A stretch of 37,677 nt of DNA from Candidatus Thorarchaeota archaeon (GTDB taxonomy: Archaea; Asgardarchaeota; Thorarchaeia; Thorarchaeales; Thorarchaeaceae). Location of the stretch: NCBI GenBank assembly GCA_004524435.1, contig SDNO01000004.1:1-37677 (forward strand), read 5' to 3'. The notes beneath the pieces are model-generated. The model worked only from the letters and a program-made list of their open reading frames with translations. It was not told where the DNA came from and did not search any database. Positions 15,099-23,343 of the stretch are shown piece after piece. A program made the position numbers and the translations under genes. The first letter of the stretch is position 1. Every line of letters begins with the position of its first letter.

Positions 15099-15926
15099 TC
15101 ATTTAATCATTTCGTTGAGCTGGTTGGCGATATCTTCCACTGTACCTAGAAAGAGTCCATCTATGCTGTAGACCTCTGAAGAGGGTACATCCACACAACT
15201 ACTTGCGAACAGTGGGCCCTGCATCTCTGAACCTCTGCTGTTGATTCCTCCACCTGAAATGAGTTTATTGAAGCTCGGCATGGTGAGTAGAACTGCCTTG
15301 CTCTCCTCCCCCAAGGGCAGGACTCCAATGTGCTCTCTGACACAGTTTCTGTCCAAGGAAGAGCGGAGGAAGACTGGTAGCGTACCCGCATATCTGATTC
15401 TCTTTGGGCGGCCTATGTCTGGTACGTCTGCGCTTCGGAACCGTTTCACCCCAGGATGACTGTGACCACACACAATCAGAGAGGCATGGAGGATATCTGG
15501 GTCCGGCCAAGCATGACCGTGCACAAGCCCCACAGTCCCATCAGCAATCAGATGACCTCTGACATCGAGCAGTTCAATATTCCTTGGAAGAAGTGCAGAT
15601 AGGTTTCCGTCATGATTCCCTGGTATGACACTCACATCGGTAAATTTCGTAAGTTCATTCATGAAATGAGGAATTCTGTCCCAGTTGTAGATATGGTCCA
15701 CAAGAATCTCGTGCTTGACGTCACCTAGAACATATAGCTTCTTTGTACCATACTTGTCAACCAAGAATTTGATGCGATGTAGCATGGGACCGTCTTGGGA
15801 TGGAAATACCACCCCTTTCTGTTGATGTAGGGCCTCATGGAAACCAAGGTGCAAGTCTGCTACAAGCAGAATATTCGCACCATCTGACCGAATAACCAAT
15901 GATCGGTCGTCAAAGACGGTTTCCAT
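15099..15926 (-). CDS. Calcineurin-like metallophosphoesterase, archaeal SbcD-related type
   Basis: A two-metal phosphoesterase. All motifs are present in order: DLH at residues 24-26, GD at 68-69, GNHD at 103-106, GH at 137-138 and GHSH at 154-157, so it should be active. The layout (short N-terminal strand, then LLVADLHLGFHEAL, and a C-terminal region after residue 180 of unclear structure) is that of the archaeal SbcD-related family, whose substrate is uncertain. Related bacterial proteins are often encoded with Lhr-type helicases, and an Lhr-type helicase lies at 18164-21001. The ATG at 15926 has GAGGT upstream. It diverges from the SWIM-finger gene from a shared promoter. Confidence 0.88.
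   Translation of the reverse strand: METVFDDRSLVIRSDGANILLVADLHLGFHEALHQQKGVVFPSQDGPMLHRIKFLVDKYGTKKLYVLGDVKHEILVDHIYNWDRIPHFMNELTKFTDVSVIPGNHDGNLSALLPRNIELLDVRGHLIADGTVGLVHGHAWPDPDILHASLIVCGHSHPGVKRFRSADVPDIGRPKRIRYAGTLPVFLRSSLDRNCVREHIGVLPLGEESKAVLLTMPSFNKLISGGGINSRGSEMQGPLFASSCVDVPSSEVYSIDGLFLGTVEDIANQLNEMIK
15101..15109 (-). promoter_or_regulatory. TATA-like box for tRNA-Pro
   Basis: GATTAAATG on the minus strand lies about 33 bases before the tRNA 5' end and overlaps the last codons of the phosphoesterase gene. Confidence 0.5.
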
Positions 15927-15948
15927 ACTGACCTCTGAGAAATCTATA

Positions 15949-15962
15949 CCATTTTAACATGG
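15949..15962. promoter_or_regulatory. Palindromic TATA box shared by two divergent genes
   Basis: CCATTTTAACATGG is a near-perfect palindrome around an AT core. It lies about 26 bases from the phosphoesterase ATG (15926), predicting an almost leaderless transcript, and about 33 bases before the SWIM-finger ATG (15988). Confidence 0.5.
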
Positions 15963-15987
15963 TCTTGTGAACAGAATCAGGAGAACA

Positions 15988-16374
15988 ATGCCGCTCAATC
16001 CCTATGAGATTCGTCTTTTGTCAGAGGATGAGCTGACTCAGGACACGGTCCAATACTTCCGCAAGAAGTACAACAACCGCTTTATCCGAGCATTACGGGC
16101 GGCTGAAGAGGGACGCGTAATGCACTACCACTTTCGACCCAGTGATACAACAGCTTGGATTGTACAAGGTGGGAAACGCGAGTATCTGGTCATTCCGGGC
16201 ATTTACTGCAGCTGCAGAAGTTTCTACCAGTCTGTGGTCATCGCACGGGACTTCGAGATGTGCTATCATATGCTTGCCCAGAACATAGCAGAGGTTCGCA
16301 GCTTACAGAAGGATGCAGAAACTAGCGATTCAGAGAGAAGAAGACTCTACGATAAGTGGCGTAGAACCGATTGA
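15988..16374 (+). CDS. SWIM-type zinc finger protein
   Basis: A 128-residue protein with one SWIM finger of pattern CxC...CxH: C74, C76, C92 and H94, in GIYCSCRSFYQS and FEMCYHMLAQ. SWIM domains bind nucleic acid or proteins; in eukaryotes some act in homologous recombination with Rad51 paralogues. The N-terminal half (DELTQDTVQYFRKKY, FIRALRAAEEGRV) is helical and the C-terminus is charged. The ATG at 15988 is chosen because GGAG is six bases upstream; the in-frame GTG at 15967 lies closer to the TATA box. It shares its promoter with the divergent phosphoesterase gene, which may mean joint expression. The exact function is unknown. Confidence 0.85.
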   Translation: MPLNPYEIRLLSEDELTQDTVQYFRKKYNNRFIRALRAAEEGRVMHYHFRPSDTTAWIVQGGKREYLVIPGIYCSCRSFYQSVVIARDFEMCYHMLAQNIAEVRSLQKDAETSDSERRRLYDKWRRTD

Positions 16375-16404
16375 ATGATACTAAGGCAATGTGTCTGAAG
16401 ATAA

Positions 16405-16413
16405 GTTTTTAAC
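16405..16413 (+). promoter_or_regulatory. TATA-like box for the membrane-anchored protein
   Basis: GTTTTTAAC lies about 55 bases before the ATG at 16465, which also has GGAG seven bases upstream. Confidence 0.5.
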
Positions 16414-16464
16414 ATCGCCCCGATTCGACCACGCTGACTGAGCAAGAAAGGTCGGAAGGAGCAA

Positions 16465-17571
16465 ATGGTAAAGCTCGGGAAACTCACTAAGGTCTGCGTA
16501 GCCATCATTGCACTCATGATTGTATTCACAAGTGTTCAGGTTGAGGTCCGGGCACAGGGAGAACTTGATCCTGTTGTTGTTCTCTATGATGCACGACACG
16601 CTCCTCAGTTTGCCGCAGCAGATGAGGAGGATGGTCTGAAGCTCATGCTTGACATGGTCAATGCATCGACTAGATATATCCTGAAAGTCCATCAGGGTTA
16701 TCCCATCAACGAAACAGTCCTCGAAGATGTTGATGTTCTAATAGTTGCATCACCTGACAGCAGTTCCGAGTTTGAAAGCGAAGAGGTATCGGCCATCAAG
16801 GAGATGATGACGAATGGGAGTTCGCTCTTGGTCTTGGGCGATCCTGCAATCAGTCAGAATTCTACCTATTGGAATGAACAGCAGTTTCAAGACTTGGGTG
16901 ATAACATAGCACTAAATCGAGTACTGGACTCGCTGAATGTGACAGGAGTTCGTTTCAGTATTAACGAAACCAGTAATGACAGGTATTGGCAGGATACAAT
17001 GTTTGACTATGAACTGGCCCTGAACGAAACCTATCCTTGGGTTCTTCGGATGGACACCAACAACTGGGATACAGAACATCCCATCTTCCGAGACATAAAT
17101 GAGCTCCTCCTCATGACGGCTACTCTCAAACCACTCGACGCAATAGGCGTTCTTGCAACTGGATCTGAGTCTTCCTTTGCTCAGTATAGACGTGGGCCCA
17201 ACACATTTGCCAACTTCTCGTTTCCGAACATGTCTTTGGCTGAGTTTGAAGAACAACCTCTAGCCTATTCTGCCATCAATGGAACATTCCCCCCGTGGCT
17301 TAGTGCGTTTCAATATGGAAATAGCAGAGTGATAATGTCGGGGTCGACCATAATGTTCTCTGGCCGTACTCTGGACCTCCCCGAATCCGACTCTAGAAAC
17401 GAACAGCAGTGGTTCTACTCTGCGGACAATTCTCGCCTATTCATGAACATGCTGGATTGGCTATCAGAGGGGTTTGTAGATCCACCTAGTGCAATTGAGC
17501 CTCTAATCATGATCTCAACGGGCATCTTCCTAGTCGGTGTAGCATACTATGTGCTGAAAAAGATTAGATGA
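16465..17571 (+). CDS. Secreted, membrane-anchored protein with a GATase-like (DUF4350/GldG-type) domain
   Basis: The N-terminus has a lysine-containing stretch, then a hydrophobic helix CVAIIALMIVFTSVQV and a likely signal peptidase site after VRA. The C-terminus has one transmembrane helix, LIMISTGIFLVGVAYYVL, ending in KKIR. The outside domain has the look of class I glutamine-amidotransferase-like folds found in GldG and DUF4350 proteins: DPVVVLYDARHAPQFA, DVDVLIVASPDSSSEFESEEV, GSSLLVLGDP and a late SRVIMSGSTIMFSG. I saw no catalytic cysteine. About nine N-x-S/T sites (for example NAS, NET, NGS) suggest N-glycosylation outside the cell. It is transcribed alone; function unknown. Confidence 0.8.
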   Translation: MVKLGKLTKVCVAIIALMIVFTSVQVEVRAQGELDPVVVLYDARHAPQFAAADEEDGLKLMLDMVNASTRYILKVHQGYPINETVLEDVDVLIVASPDSSSEFESEEVSAIKEMMTNGSSLLVLGDPAISQNSTYWNEQQFQDLGDNIALNRVLDSLNVTGVRFSINETSNDRYWQDTMFDYELALNETYPWVLRMDTNNWDTEHPIFRDINELLLMTATLKPLDAIGVLATGSESSFAQYRRGPNTFANFSFPNMSLAEFEEQPLAYSAINGTFPPWLSAFQYGNSRVIMSGSTIMFSGRTLDLPESDSRNEQQWFYSADNSRLFMNMLDWLSEGFVDPPSAIEPLIMISTGIFLVGVAYYVLKKIR

Positions 17572-17577
17572 CGCGCG

Positions 17578-18192
17578 CTACCACTGCGGACTGCCCAGCT
17601 CTGTGGCCTGTATCATCTCTGTCATAATTGCCCTTAGCTCCCCGATCCCCTGCTCTCTCGAGGCTGATATTGGTACAATCAGTGGTTCGACGGTTGGGAC
17701 TGCCGCGATCAATTTGTATCTGAGAAACTCAAGTTCATCATGCCGATCTTTCTTCTTCACCTTGTCAACCTTGTTTGCTACGACTAGAACGTTGTCAGCC
17801 AACTCGTGGAGAAACGTATAGAATTCCACATCGATGGGAATTTCCCTCCGGCGTTCCCATCTTTCGGCAATCTCTCTGAATATTGAAATATCTAGTACCA
17901 ATACTCCCAGTACTATATCCTCGCTCCACTCCTCAAGCTGCTGAATCACGTCTACCTTCATCTTTTCTATGTCGGTCTTACTGGTCCCGCTCATATAGCC
18001 AAATCCAGGGATATCAACAAGCATCACTGGGCCAAGGTCTACCTTTCTCTCTCTTCTCGTGCTGCCAGGCTTCTTACCCACACGAAGCTTGACTCCCGTA
18101 AGAGCTCTTATTGTACTGCTCTTTCCAACATTACTTCTACCTGCAAAGACCACCAAGGGTTTCTTAGTCCCAGAACTGTCGCGTTCTTGCAT
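17578..18192 (-). CDS. engB: EngB-type GTPase
   Basis: A TrmE-Era-EngA-EngB-type GTPase; bacterial EngB aids large-subunit ribosome assembly. G motifs are in order: GRSNVGKSS at residues 18-26, switch I in KKPGSTRRERKVD, DIPGFGYM, ANKVDKV and a final SAS. The 204-residue length matches archaeal EngB. The ATG at 18192 overlaps the end of the helicase gene by 29 bases, so the two are probably one transcript, but a functional link is not implied. Confidence 0.9.
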   Translation of the reverse strand: MQERDSSGTKKPLVVFAGRSNVGKSSTIRALTGVKLRVGKKPGSTRRERKVDLGPVMLVDIPGFGYMSGTSKTDIEKMKVDVIQQLEEWSEDIVLGVLVLDISIFREIAERWERRREIPIDVEFYTFLHELADNVLVVANKVDKVKKKDRHDELEFLRYKLIAAVPTVEPLIVPISASREQGIGELRAIMTEMIQATELGSPQW

Positions 18193-21001
18193 ACATCTTC
18201 TCCGCCTTTGCTATCTCCTGCAATAGATCTCTTCTTGCTAGACGTCCTGGCCGCAGTACTCGTGAAGCCGTGTCGGGACCGATGCCTCTTCCTGCCAGTA
18301 CAATCAGGGCCGTCTTACCGTATTCTGAAATCAGGGATGCTGTTAACATAGCTCTTCTGTATTCTTTCCGCTCAGTTTGAGATAGCTTCTCTCCCTTTGA
18401 AACCTTTGCCAATATCTTTTCGACGTTCTTCTGAGACGGATGCATTGCCAGAATCATTTTCGATTCACATATGGGACAACTGACTTCCTCTTCAAGAGTT
18501 GAAATCGTTCTTACTGAATTCCAGTGCCTATTGACACATAAGAGCCGGAATTTGGTTGATAGAAGTCGTTCCTCCATCATCCGAAGCACCTCATCTTCCT
18601 CCGTTATCTCGCCCATCACTTCGAACCTAGTTCTCTCTTCCAGTATCAACCGTGCCAAGGGCGACGGCCTTTCTGTTGTCGCAATGTGTAACTCGATTTC
18701 ACCCTTTGATACTCTATCAAATACCTCCATTGTATGTTGTTCATCCATCTTATCCGCAATCACTTCTCTCATTGCTTCTTCAAAGACAGGTGTATCTTCA
18801 TAGATCGTGATAAGAAGTCTGACAGGGACCTCGCGAAGCTTGGCATCTCTACGAATAACATCCATTCGCCTTGCTACATGGACAAACCTTGACGAGAAGG
18901 TCTGCGTGTTCTTCATTGCTAGTCTTAGCACTGCAGAAACCTGCGGGGGACTATATTCTGAAAAAACATCCAACACATGCTGCGGATCAATTCTCTCTGA
19001 AGATGAGAACAAGATTCGGTAAGGATCCCGCTCCACAGCCACATCTACTCCCCTTCTTGTGGTCAGGAGAGCGGCAATTACAATTCCAAGCGCCTCATTT
19101 GTCTTCGTCCCATAGGGTGCATGGAGTACCAATCCGTTTCCGAAGTCCTCAATGACAATTCTGTTCTTCGATGAGAGTTTTCCAAGACACTGCCTACTCC
19201 CGGCCACTGCTTCAATAACGTGTTCTTGAGCCTCCTTTGACAACCGATATTGTTGTGTCAACCATGGCACGACTCGATTCTTCTCCATCTGCCCGGTCCT
19301 TTTCCAGACCTCTGCTACTTCAGTTGCAACTTCAAATGGAACTGGTATCATCTCTCCAATCCAGCGTGGGGCGTCGCTATCTGATTCTCCAGCAGGAGCA
19401 CACAGAACCTCGTCTTCCTCTATGCTCACTACTCTATACGGTCTGCCACGAATGACAAAGAGAGATCCGGCTTCTATATTCTCGGACACGTAGTCCTCGT
19501 CGAGGACTCCAATTCCTGTTCTGGAGGTTATGTCAATGGCACTCACCTGTTGGACATCGGGGATGGTGCTTAGCCTCTCATAATAGAAAATCCGGGTCTT
19601 TCCCCATCGCTCAATAGAGTCTTTCTCTTTCTTTACGAGCTTTCTATCTATCATAAAATCTAGTACACGCTCGAGCTCTTCACGCGTGACATTTCTGAAC
19701 GGATAGGCCACTCGAATACGACTATGTATCTCATCGAAACTCAGCCTGTCTTCATCCAACAGCATACCTGCAATCTGGTGACACAATACATCCCAAGACC
19801 TCTCGGGAATCGCTGCTGCTTCTACCTTGTTGGACAAGGCCCTGCGCACTATGACCGCCGACTCGGTGATATCGTCTAAGTTGGCTGTTGCAATGAAGAG
19901 CCCTTTTGCTTTCCGGCCCACTCCGTGTCCTGCACGACCCGATCTCTGCAATGCCCGCCTGACTTCTCTGGGAGAGCTGTACTGGATGACAAGGTCTGCC
20001 TGACCGATGTCGATGCCAAGTTCAAGACTTGAAGTGGCGACGATGGCTTTCGACTTGCCTTCTTTGAGTCTATCTTCTGCAGCGAGTCGCACATCCTTTG
20101 AGAGAGATCCATGATGAACGTCGAAATCAAATGAGGGATCCAGCCCTCTCATCTTCGACCCTAGAACTTCCGCAAAGGATCTGGTATTGGTAAACACTAT
20201 GGTGGAGTTGTGATTGGAGATTTGGTCGACTATGTATCTGAGTCGCGCAGTCGAATGTGGAGGATAATGCAGCCTGCGTGCCATGACTATATCATCATCT
20301 GTTGGTTGCGGCATGACGACATCCAATTGCATCTGACGGGCATCATACCCCGCCCATATCTTTCTGACCGGTCTGTCAGGACCTGACAGTAGAGAACCTA
20401 CATCATCAGGGTTGCCCACCGTTGCTGATAGTCCTATCCTTTGGATTCTCTTACCAACCAACCTCTCCAGCCGATCTAGTCCCAGACTGAGTTGTGTTCC
20501 ACGTTTGCTATCAGCAAGTTCGTGTATCTCATCTACCACCACAGCAAAGACACTCTTGAGATGATATCGGAGGCGTTTGCCTGGGAGAATGGCCTGGAGC
20601 GTTTCAGGCGTGGTAATGAGAAGATTCGGTGGAAGAATGGCTTGTTTTCTTCTCTGATATTGTGTCGTGTCTCCATGTCTCACTTGGACGGAGAGACCTA
20701 GATGTTCACATAGCCCTTGAATTCGTTTGAATACATCTCTATTCAGCGCCCTCAGAGGGGTGACGTAGAGCACATAGAATCCAAAGAGCTCACTCTCCGC
20801 CTGCATCTCATAGAGTCTATTCAGAAGGGGAAGAACTGCCGCCTCTGTCTTTCCACTTCCTGTTGGAGCCAGAAGCAGGAAGTTGTCTTCTGTCTTCAGA
20901 AGCTGTGGTATCGCTCTCTCTTGAATAGGGGTTGGAAACAGAATGCCGTCTCTAGACAGAAACCGGATTATTTCTCCATCAAGAATATCGAAGGCATTCA
21001 T
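18164..21001 (-). CDS. lhr: Lhr-type superfamily 2 DNA helicase
   Basis: A large ATP-dependent helicase of 945 residues. The motor has TPIQERAIPQLL, Walker A APTGSGKT at 45-52, TPLRALNRDVF, DEIH at 157-160, GLSATVGNP, and the second RecA fold with STIVFTNTRSFAE, ATSSLELGIDIG and QRSGRAGHG. The winged-helix and Lhr core follow. Unlike typical short Lhr proteins there is a further C-terminal part with one CxxC pair (SCPICESKM) and a helix-hairpin-helix-like stretch (VLAGRGIGPDTASRVL), so DNA structure recognition is possible. Lhr proteins act in repair of replication damage. Its ATG overlaps the stop of a 78-residue gene (ATGA) and its end overlaps engB. Confidence 0.92.
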   Translation of the reverse strand: MNAFDILDGEIIRFLSRDGILFPTPIQERAIPQLLKTEDNFLLLAPTGSGKTEAAVLPLLNRLYEMQAESELFGFYVLYVTPLRALNRDVFKRIQGLCEHLGLSVQVRHGDTTQYQRRKQAILPPNLLITTPETLQAILPGKRLRYHLKSVFAVVVDEIHELADSKRGTQLSLGLDRLERLVGKRIQRIGLSATVGNPDDVGSLLSGPDRPVRKIWAGYDARQMQLDVVMPQPTDDDIVMARRLHYPPHSTARLRYIVDQISNHNSTIVFTNTRSFAEVLGSKMRGLDPSFDFDVHHGSLSKDVRLAAEDRLKEGKSKAIVATSSLELGIDIGQADLVIQYSSPREVRRALQRSGRAGHGVGRKAKGLFIATANLDDITESAVIVRRALSNKVEAAAIPERSWDVLCHQIAGMLLDEDRLSFDEIHSRIRVAYPFRNVTREELERVLDFMIDRKLVKKEKDSIERWGKTRIFYYERLSTIPDVQQVSAIDITSRTGIGVLDEDYVSENIEAGSLFVIRGRPYRVVSIEEDEVLCAPAGESDSDAPRWIGEMIPVPFEVATEVAEVWKRTGQMEKNRVVPWLTQQYRLSKEAQEHVIEAVAGSRQCLGKLSSKNRIVIEDFGNGLVLHAPYGTKTNEALGIVIAALLTTRRGVDVAVERDPYRILFSSSERIDPQHVLDVFSEYSPPQVSAVLRLAMKNTQTFSSRFVHVARRMDVIRRDAKLREVPVRLLITIYEDTPVFEEAMREVIADKMDEQHTMEVFDRVSKGEIELHIATTERPSPLARLILEERTRFEVMGEITEEDEVLRMMEERLLSTKFRLLCVNRHWNSVRTISTLEEEVSCPICESKMILAMHPSQKNVEKILAKVSKGEKLSQTERKEYRRAMLTASLISEYGKTALIVLAGRGIGPDTASRVLRPGRLARRDLLQEIAKAEKMYARTRQFWD

Positions 21002-21234
21002 GTTGATTTGTTCCCCGCCACGATGTGACGGATTTCGTTAATCAAGATGCGGATATCGGTTCTAACTGTAATATCTTCATGGACCATTATACTTCGGAGT
21101 CTTGCGACGATTTCTTCGGGGGCCTCGCTATTGCCAGCAATGACTTCGGTGATCTCTCTCAGTCTCTGTATGTTTGAGGCATGGGGTGCAACCCTTTGAA
21201 AAGCAACTCGGATGATTGAATGGGAGTCTGTCAC
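20998..21234 (-). CDS. Small helical protein coupled to the helicase
   Basis: A 78-residue protein starting at GTG 21234, the only in-frame start after a stop at about 21247, with GGGTG eight bases upstream. Its stop overlaps the helicase ATG as ATGA. The product looks all-helical: NIQRLREITEVIAGNSEAP, EEIVARLRSIMVHEDITVR, then TDIRILINEIRHIVAG. The repeating pattern faintly resembles the archaeal UPF0147 family (helix, short turn with a proline, helix, charged turn, final EI-rich helix), but I would not assign it. The overlap suggests a protein made together with the helicase, perhaps a partner. Confidence 0.7.
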   Translation of the reverse strand: MTDSHSIIRVAFQRVAPHASNIQRLREITEVIAGNSEAPEEIVARLRSIMVHEDITVRTDIRILINEIRHIVAGNKST

Positions 21235-21255
21235 CTGCGTGACACCCTAGATTCA

Positions 21256-21372
21256 TCACTCTTCAGTTTCATCGTCACCATACACAGTATAGACAAGACT
21301 CAATAACAAGGCGAGAATGCCGAGGCCCGTTAGAATGAGTCCAACTACTTGAGTGAACAAACTGCTTTGCAT
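21256..21372 (-). CDS. 38-residue single-pass membrane microprotein
   Basis: A short frame from ATG (21372-21370) to TGA (21258-21256) encodes 38 residues: a short polar start MQSSLFTQ, one hydrophobic helix VVGLILTGLGILALLLSL, then VYTVYGDDETEE. The acidic tail after a clean transmembrane helix suggests a genuine protein. GGAGG lies 13 bases upstream, somewhat far, and a good TATA-like box (GATTATAAGC) lies about 30 bases before the ATG. It lies between the Elf1 gene and the helicase-coupled gene. Function unknown. Confidence 0.65.
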   Translation of the reverse strand: MQSSLFTQVVGLILTGLGILALLLSLVYTVYGDDETEE

Positions 21373-21401
21373 GTGAATCTCGTGTCCTCCAAAGAATCTG
21401 G

Positions 21402-21409
21402 CTTATAAT
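21402..21409 (-). promoter_or_regulatory. TATA-like box for the membrane microprotein
   Basis: ATTATAAG on the minus strand would start transcription close to 21380, just before the GGAGG and the 38-codon frame. It may also serve the 78-residue protein and helicase downstream. Confidence 0.5.
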
Positions 21410-21434
21410 CGTTGCTGAACTTCAAGGAACGTAT

Positions 21435-21686
21435 CTATGCTTCTGCTTTCCTCTGCTCGTAGAACTGATCTATGAAACTGCCATAGATATCAACCGGTTC
21501 TGTCAATTCATTGACATCCTCAATGGTCATCTCTAGGCCGCATGATCCACACTTGACCATGGCCATACCATTCTTCCGGTAGAGCTCTATTTTGATTGCC
21601 GTGTTTCCACAGTCTGGACATGGATAGACGTCCGGAATTCTCTTCCTTGGCCTTCTGCTCACCTTCTGTCTGCGTCTTCGTCCCAT
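21435..21686 (-). CDS. Elf1-like transcription elongation factor (zinc ribbon)
   Basis: An 83-residue protein with a highly basic N-terminus (MGRRRRQKVSRRPRKR) and one zinc ribbon with C23, C26, C46 and C49 (YPCPDCGNTAIKIEL and VKCGSCGLEM). The ribbon is followed by the acidic end TEPVDIYGSFIDQFYEQRK. This is the architecture of eukaryotic Elf1/ELOF1, which binds RNA polymerase II at the downstream DNA channel. Elf1 homologues are known in part of the archaea, including Asgard. The ATG at 21686 is clear. A TATA-like CTTAAAAC lies at 21772-21765. Confidence 0.9.
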   Translation of the reverse strand: MGRRRRQKVSRRPRKRIPDVYPCPDCGNTAIKIELYRKNGMAMVKCGSCGLEMTIEDVNELTEPVDIYGSFIDQFYEQRKAEA

Positions 21687-21764
21687 GATGAAACACCTTG
21701 CCTATTTCCCACAAACAGAGCTTAGCCCTGATAGAAATAGAGCAAGGTGTCCCTTGACAGACCT

Positions 21765-21788
21765 GTTTTAAGCATTTTGTTAAGAATA
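21765..21788. promoter_or_regulatory. Divergent promoter region between Elf1 and the winged-helix/sufS pair
   Basis: CTTAAAAC on the minus strand (21772-21765) fits the Elf1 gene with a leader of about 55 bases. GTTAAGAATA on the plus strand (21779-21788) fits the winged-helix gene, with a start of transcription near 21810. Confidence 0.4.
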
Positions 21789-21841
21789 ACCTGCAGATAC
21801 TCGACAGAAGCCTTCATATTATGCTTCTTGCGGAGCCGAGG

Positions 21842-22078
21842 ATGATGTCAACTCTCACTGCAAACGCACGATGTGTTCTGAAAATACTGGAGAATACCGG
21901 TCCGCTGACGACTTCACAGATACTAGAATATGCTCAGAGTGTACAATATACAGATATCTGCTCTGATTGTGCTGGTGGTGACGCATTTGTGGCTGCAGCC
22001 AACCAACTCGTTGACAGAGGTCTGGTGACCAGAGAATTCGGAAAGGGTGGCTATCGCTGGCAATTGACGAGGAAGTAG
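21842..22078 (+). CDS. Winged-helix protein with a CxxC pair, upstream of sufS
   Basis: A 78-residue protein that fits one winged helix-turn-helix: ARCVLKILENTGPLTTSQILE (helices 1 and 2), AAANQLVDRGLVTRE (recognition helix) and GKGGYRWQLT (wing). Between helices it has VQYTDICSDCAGGD, with C40 and C43, which could bind metal or an Fe-S cluster. The ATG at 21842 (or the next codon) is chosen because GGAG lies seven or eight bases upstream; an earlier ATG at 21821 is in frame. It ends two bases before sufS, so the two form an operon. A regulator of Fe-S or sulfur genes is a reasonable guess, not shown. Confidence 0.75.
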   Translation: MMSTLTANARCVLKILENTGPLTTSQILEYAQSVQYTDICSDCAGGDAFVAAANQLVDRGLVTREFGKGGYRWQLTRK

Positions 22079-22080
22079 AT

Positions 22081-23322
22081 ATGGCCGATTGGAAAAAAAT
22101 CCGAAATGATTTCCCTGCATTAAAGAGGACAATAGACGGACATTCCCCCGTCTATTTGGATAGTGCCTGTATGGCACTCAAACCGCAGCAAGTCATTGAT
22201 GCCATGAATGAGTATTATGAGAGATACCCTGCATGTGGTGGTCGTAGCATACATACCTTCGGTCAGGAAGTTTCTGAGGCATATGACAGATCAAGAGAAG
22301 TCTTCGCGGCCTTTATCAATGCCAAGAGTCCTCACGAATGTATCTGGACCCGCAATGCTAGCGAGTCCATAAACATAGTTGCTCGATCCGTGAAACTCCC
22401 CAAGGGTTCAAAGATTGTTACAACCTCTCTAGAACACCATAGCGGTTCTCTGCCCTTTGTAGAGCGTGCTAGAAGGGATGGTCTGAGGGTTGAGGTGGTG
22501 AAAGCGAGGCCCGATGGTACATTCGATATTGAGTCATGGAAAGACGCCATTGACAACGACACACGCATGATTTCAGTCGTGCACTCCTCGAATGTAACAG
22601 GGACCGTTGCTCCTCTTGATACAATCGTCGAACTCGCTCACGATAGAGGCGCCCTTGTTCTGTCGGATGATGCTCAGTACGCTCCCCACCACCCAATGGA
22701 TGTTCAGTCCTCTGATGTTGACTTCTCAGCCATATCGATTCACAAAATGTGCGGCCCGTCGGGTATGGGTCTTCTGTATGGAAAGGCAGAGCTCCTAGAT
22801 GAGATGGATATGTTTCTCACTGGAGGGGACACAGTTGCAGACGTACGTTTTGAGAACGGTCAAATTATTCCTGAGTATCTGCCTCCACCAGAGAAGTTCG
22901 AGGCTGGTCTTCAAAACTATGCCGGTGCAATCGGGGCGGGGGCCGCAGCTGAATATCTTCAGTCTATTGGTATGCAAGAGATCGAGAAACACGAGAAGGC
23001 TCTCTTATCAAAAGCTCTTCAAGAACTTCTCAACATGGAGAATGTACACATTATCGGAACTCAGGACACCGAAATTAGAACTGGACTTGTCACCTTCACA
23101 GTTGACACGGTGGAGTCTGCTCACGATGTTGCTACTTTCCTTGATACGGAATTTGGTGTGATGGTCCGAAGTGGATGGCACTGCGCAGGTCCCTTTCATT
23201 ATCAGCTAGGAATAGACCCAAAACACGGTTCTGTTCGGGCCAGCTTCTATGTCTACAATAATGCAAATGATCTGGACCGCTTTCTCACAGGTCTTCGCCA
23301 ACTGATACGTGTGAGCTCATGA
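22081..23322 (+). CDS. sufS: Cysteine desulfurase, SufS type
   Basis: A PLP enzyme that takes sulfur from cysteine for Fe-S clusters. Of 413 residues, key ones are visible: the H119-H120 pair in SLEHHSG that stacks on PLP, SDDAQ with D197, the PLP lysine K222 in ISIHKMCGPSG, and the persulfide cysteine C368 in RSGWHCAGPFHYQLG. The class is group II (SufS/CsdA) by the short RSGWHCA loop. The start at 22081 is two bases after the winged-helix gene. No SufBCD or SufU is in the window, so the sulfur acceptor is unknown. Confidence 0.93.
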   Translation: MADWKKIRNDFPALKRTIDGHSPVYLDSACMALKPQQVIDAMNEYYERYPACGGRSIHTFGQEVSEAYDRSREVFAAFINAKSPHECIWTRNASESINIVARSVKLPKGSKIVTTSLEHHSGSLPFVERARRDGLRVEVVKARPDGTFDIESWKDAIDNDTRMISVVHSSNVTGTVAPLDTIVELAHDRGALVLSDDAQYAPHHPMDVQSSDVDFSAISIHKMCGPSGMGLLYGKAELLDEMDMFLTGGDTVADVRFENGQIIPEYLPPPEKFEAGLQNYAGAIGAGAAAEYLQSIGMQEIEKHEKALLSKALQELLNMENVHIIGTQDTEIRTGLVTFTVDTVESAHDVATFLDTEFGVMVRSGWHCAGPFHYQLGIDPKHGSVRASFYVYNNANDLDRFLTGLRQLIRVSS

Positions 23323-23343
23323 TGACTGTCCGTGACCCTCTTA

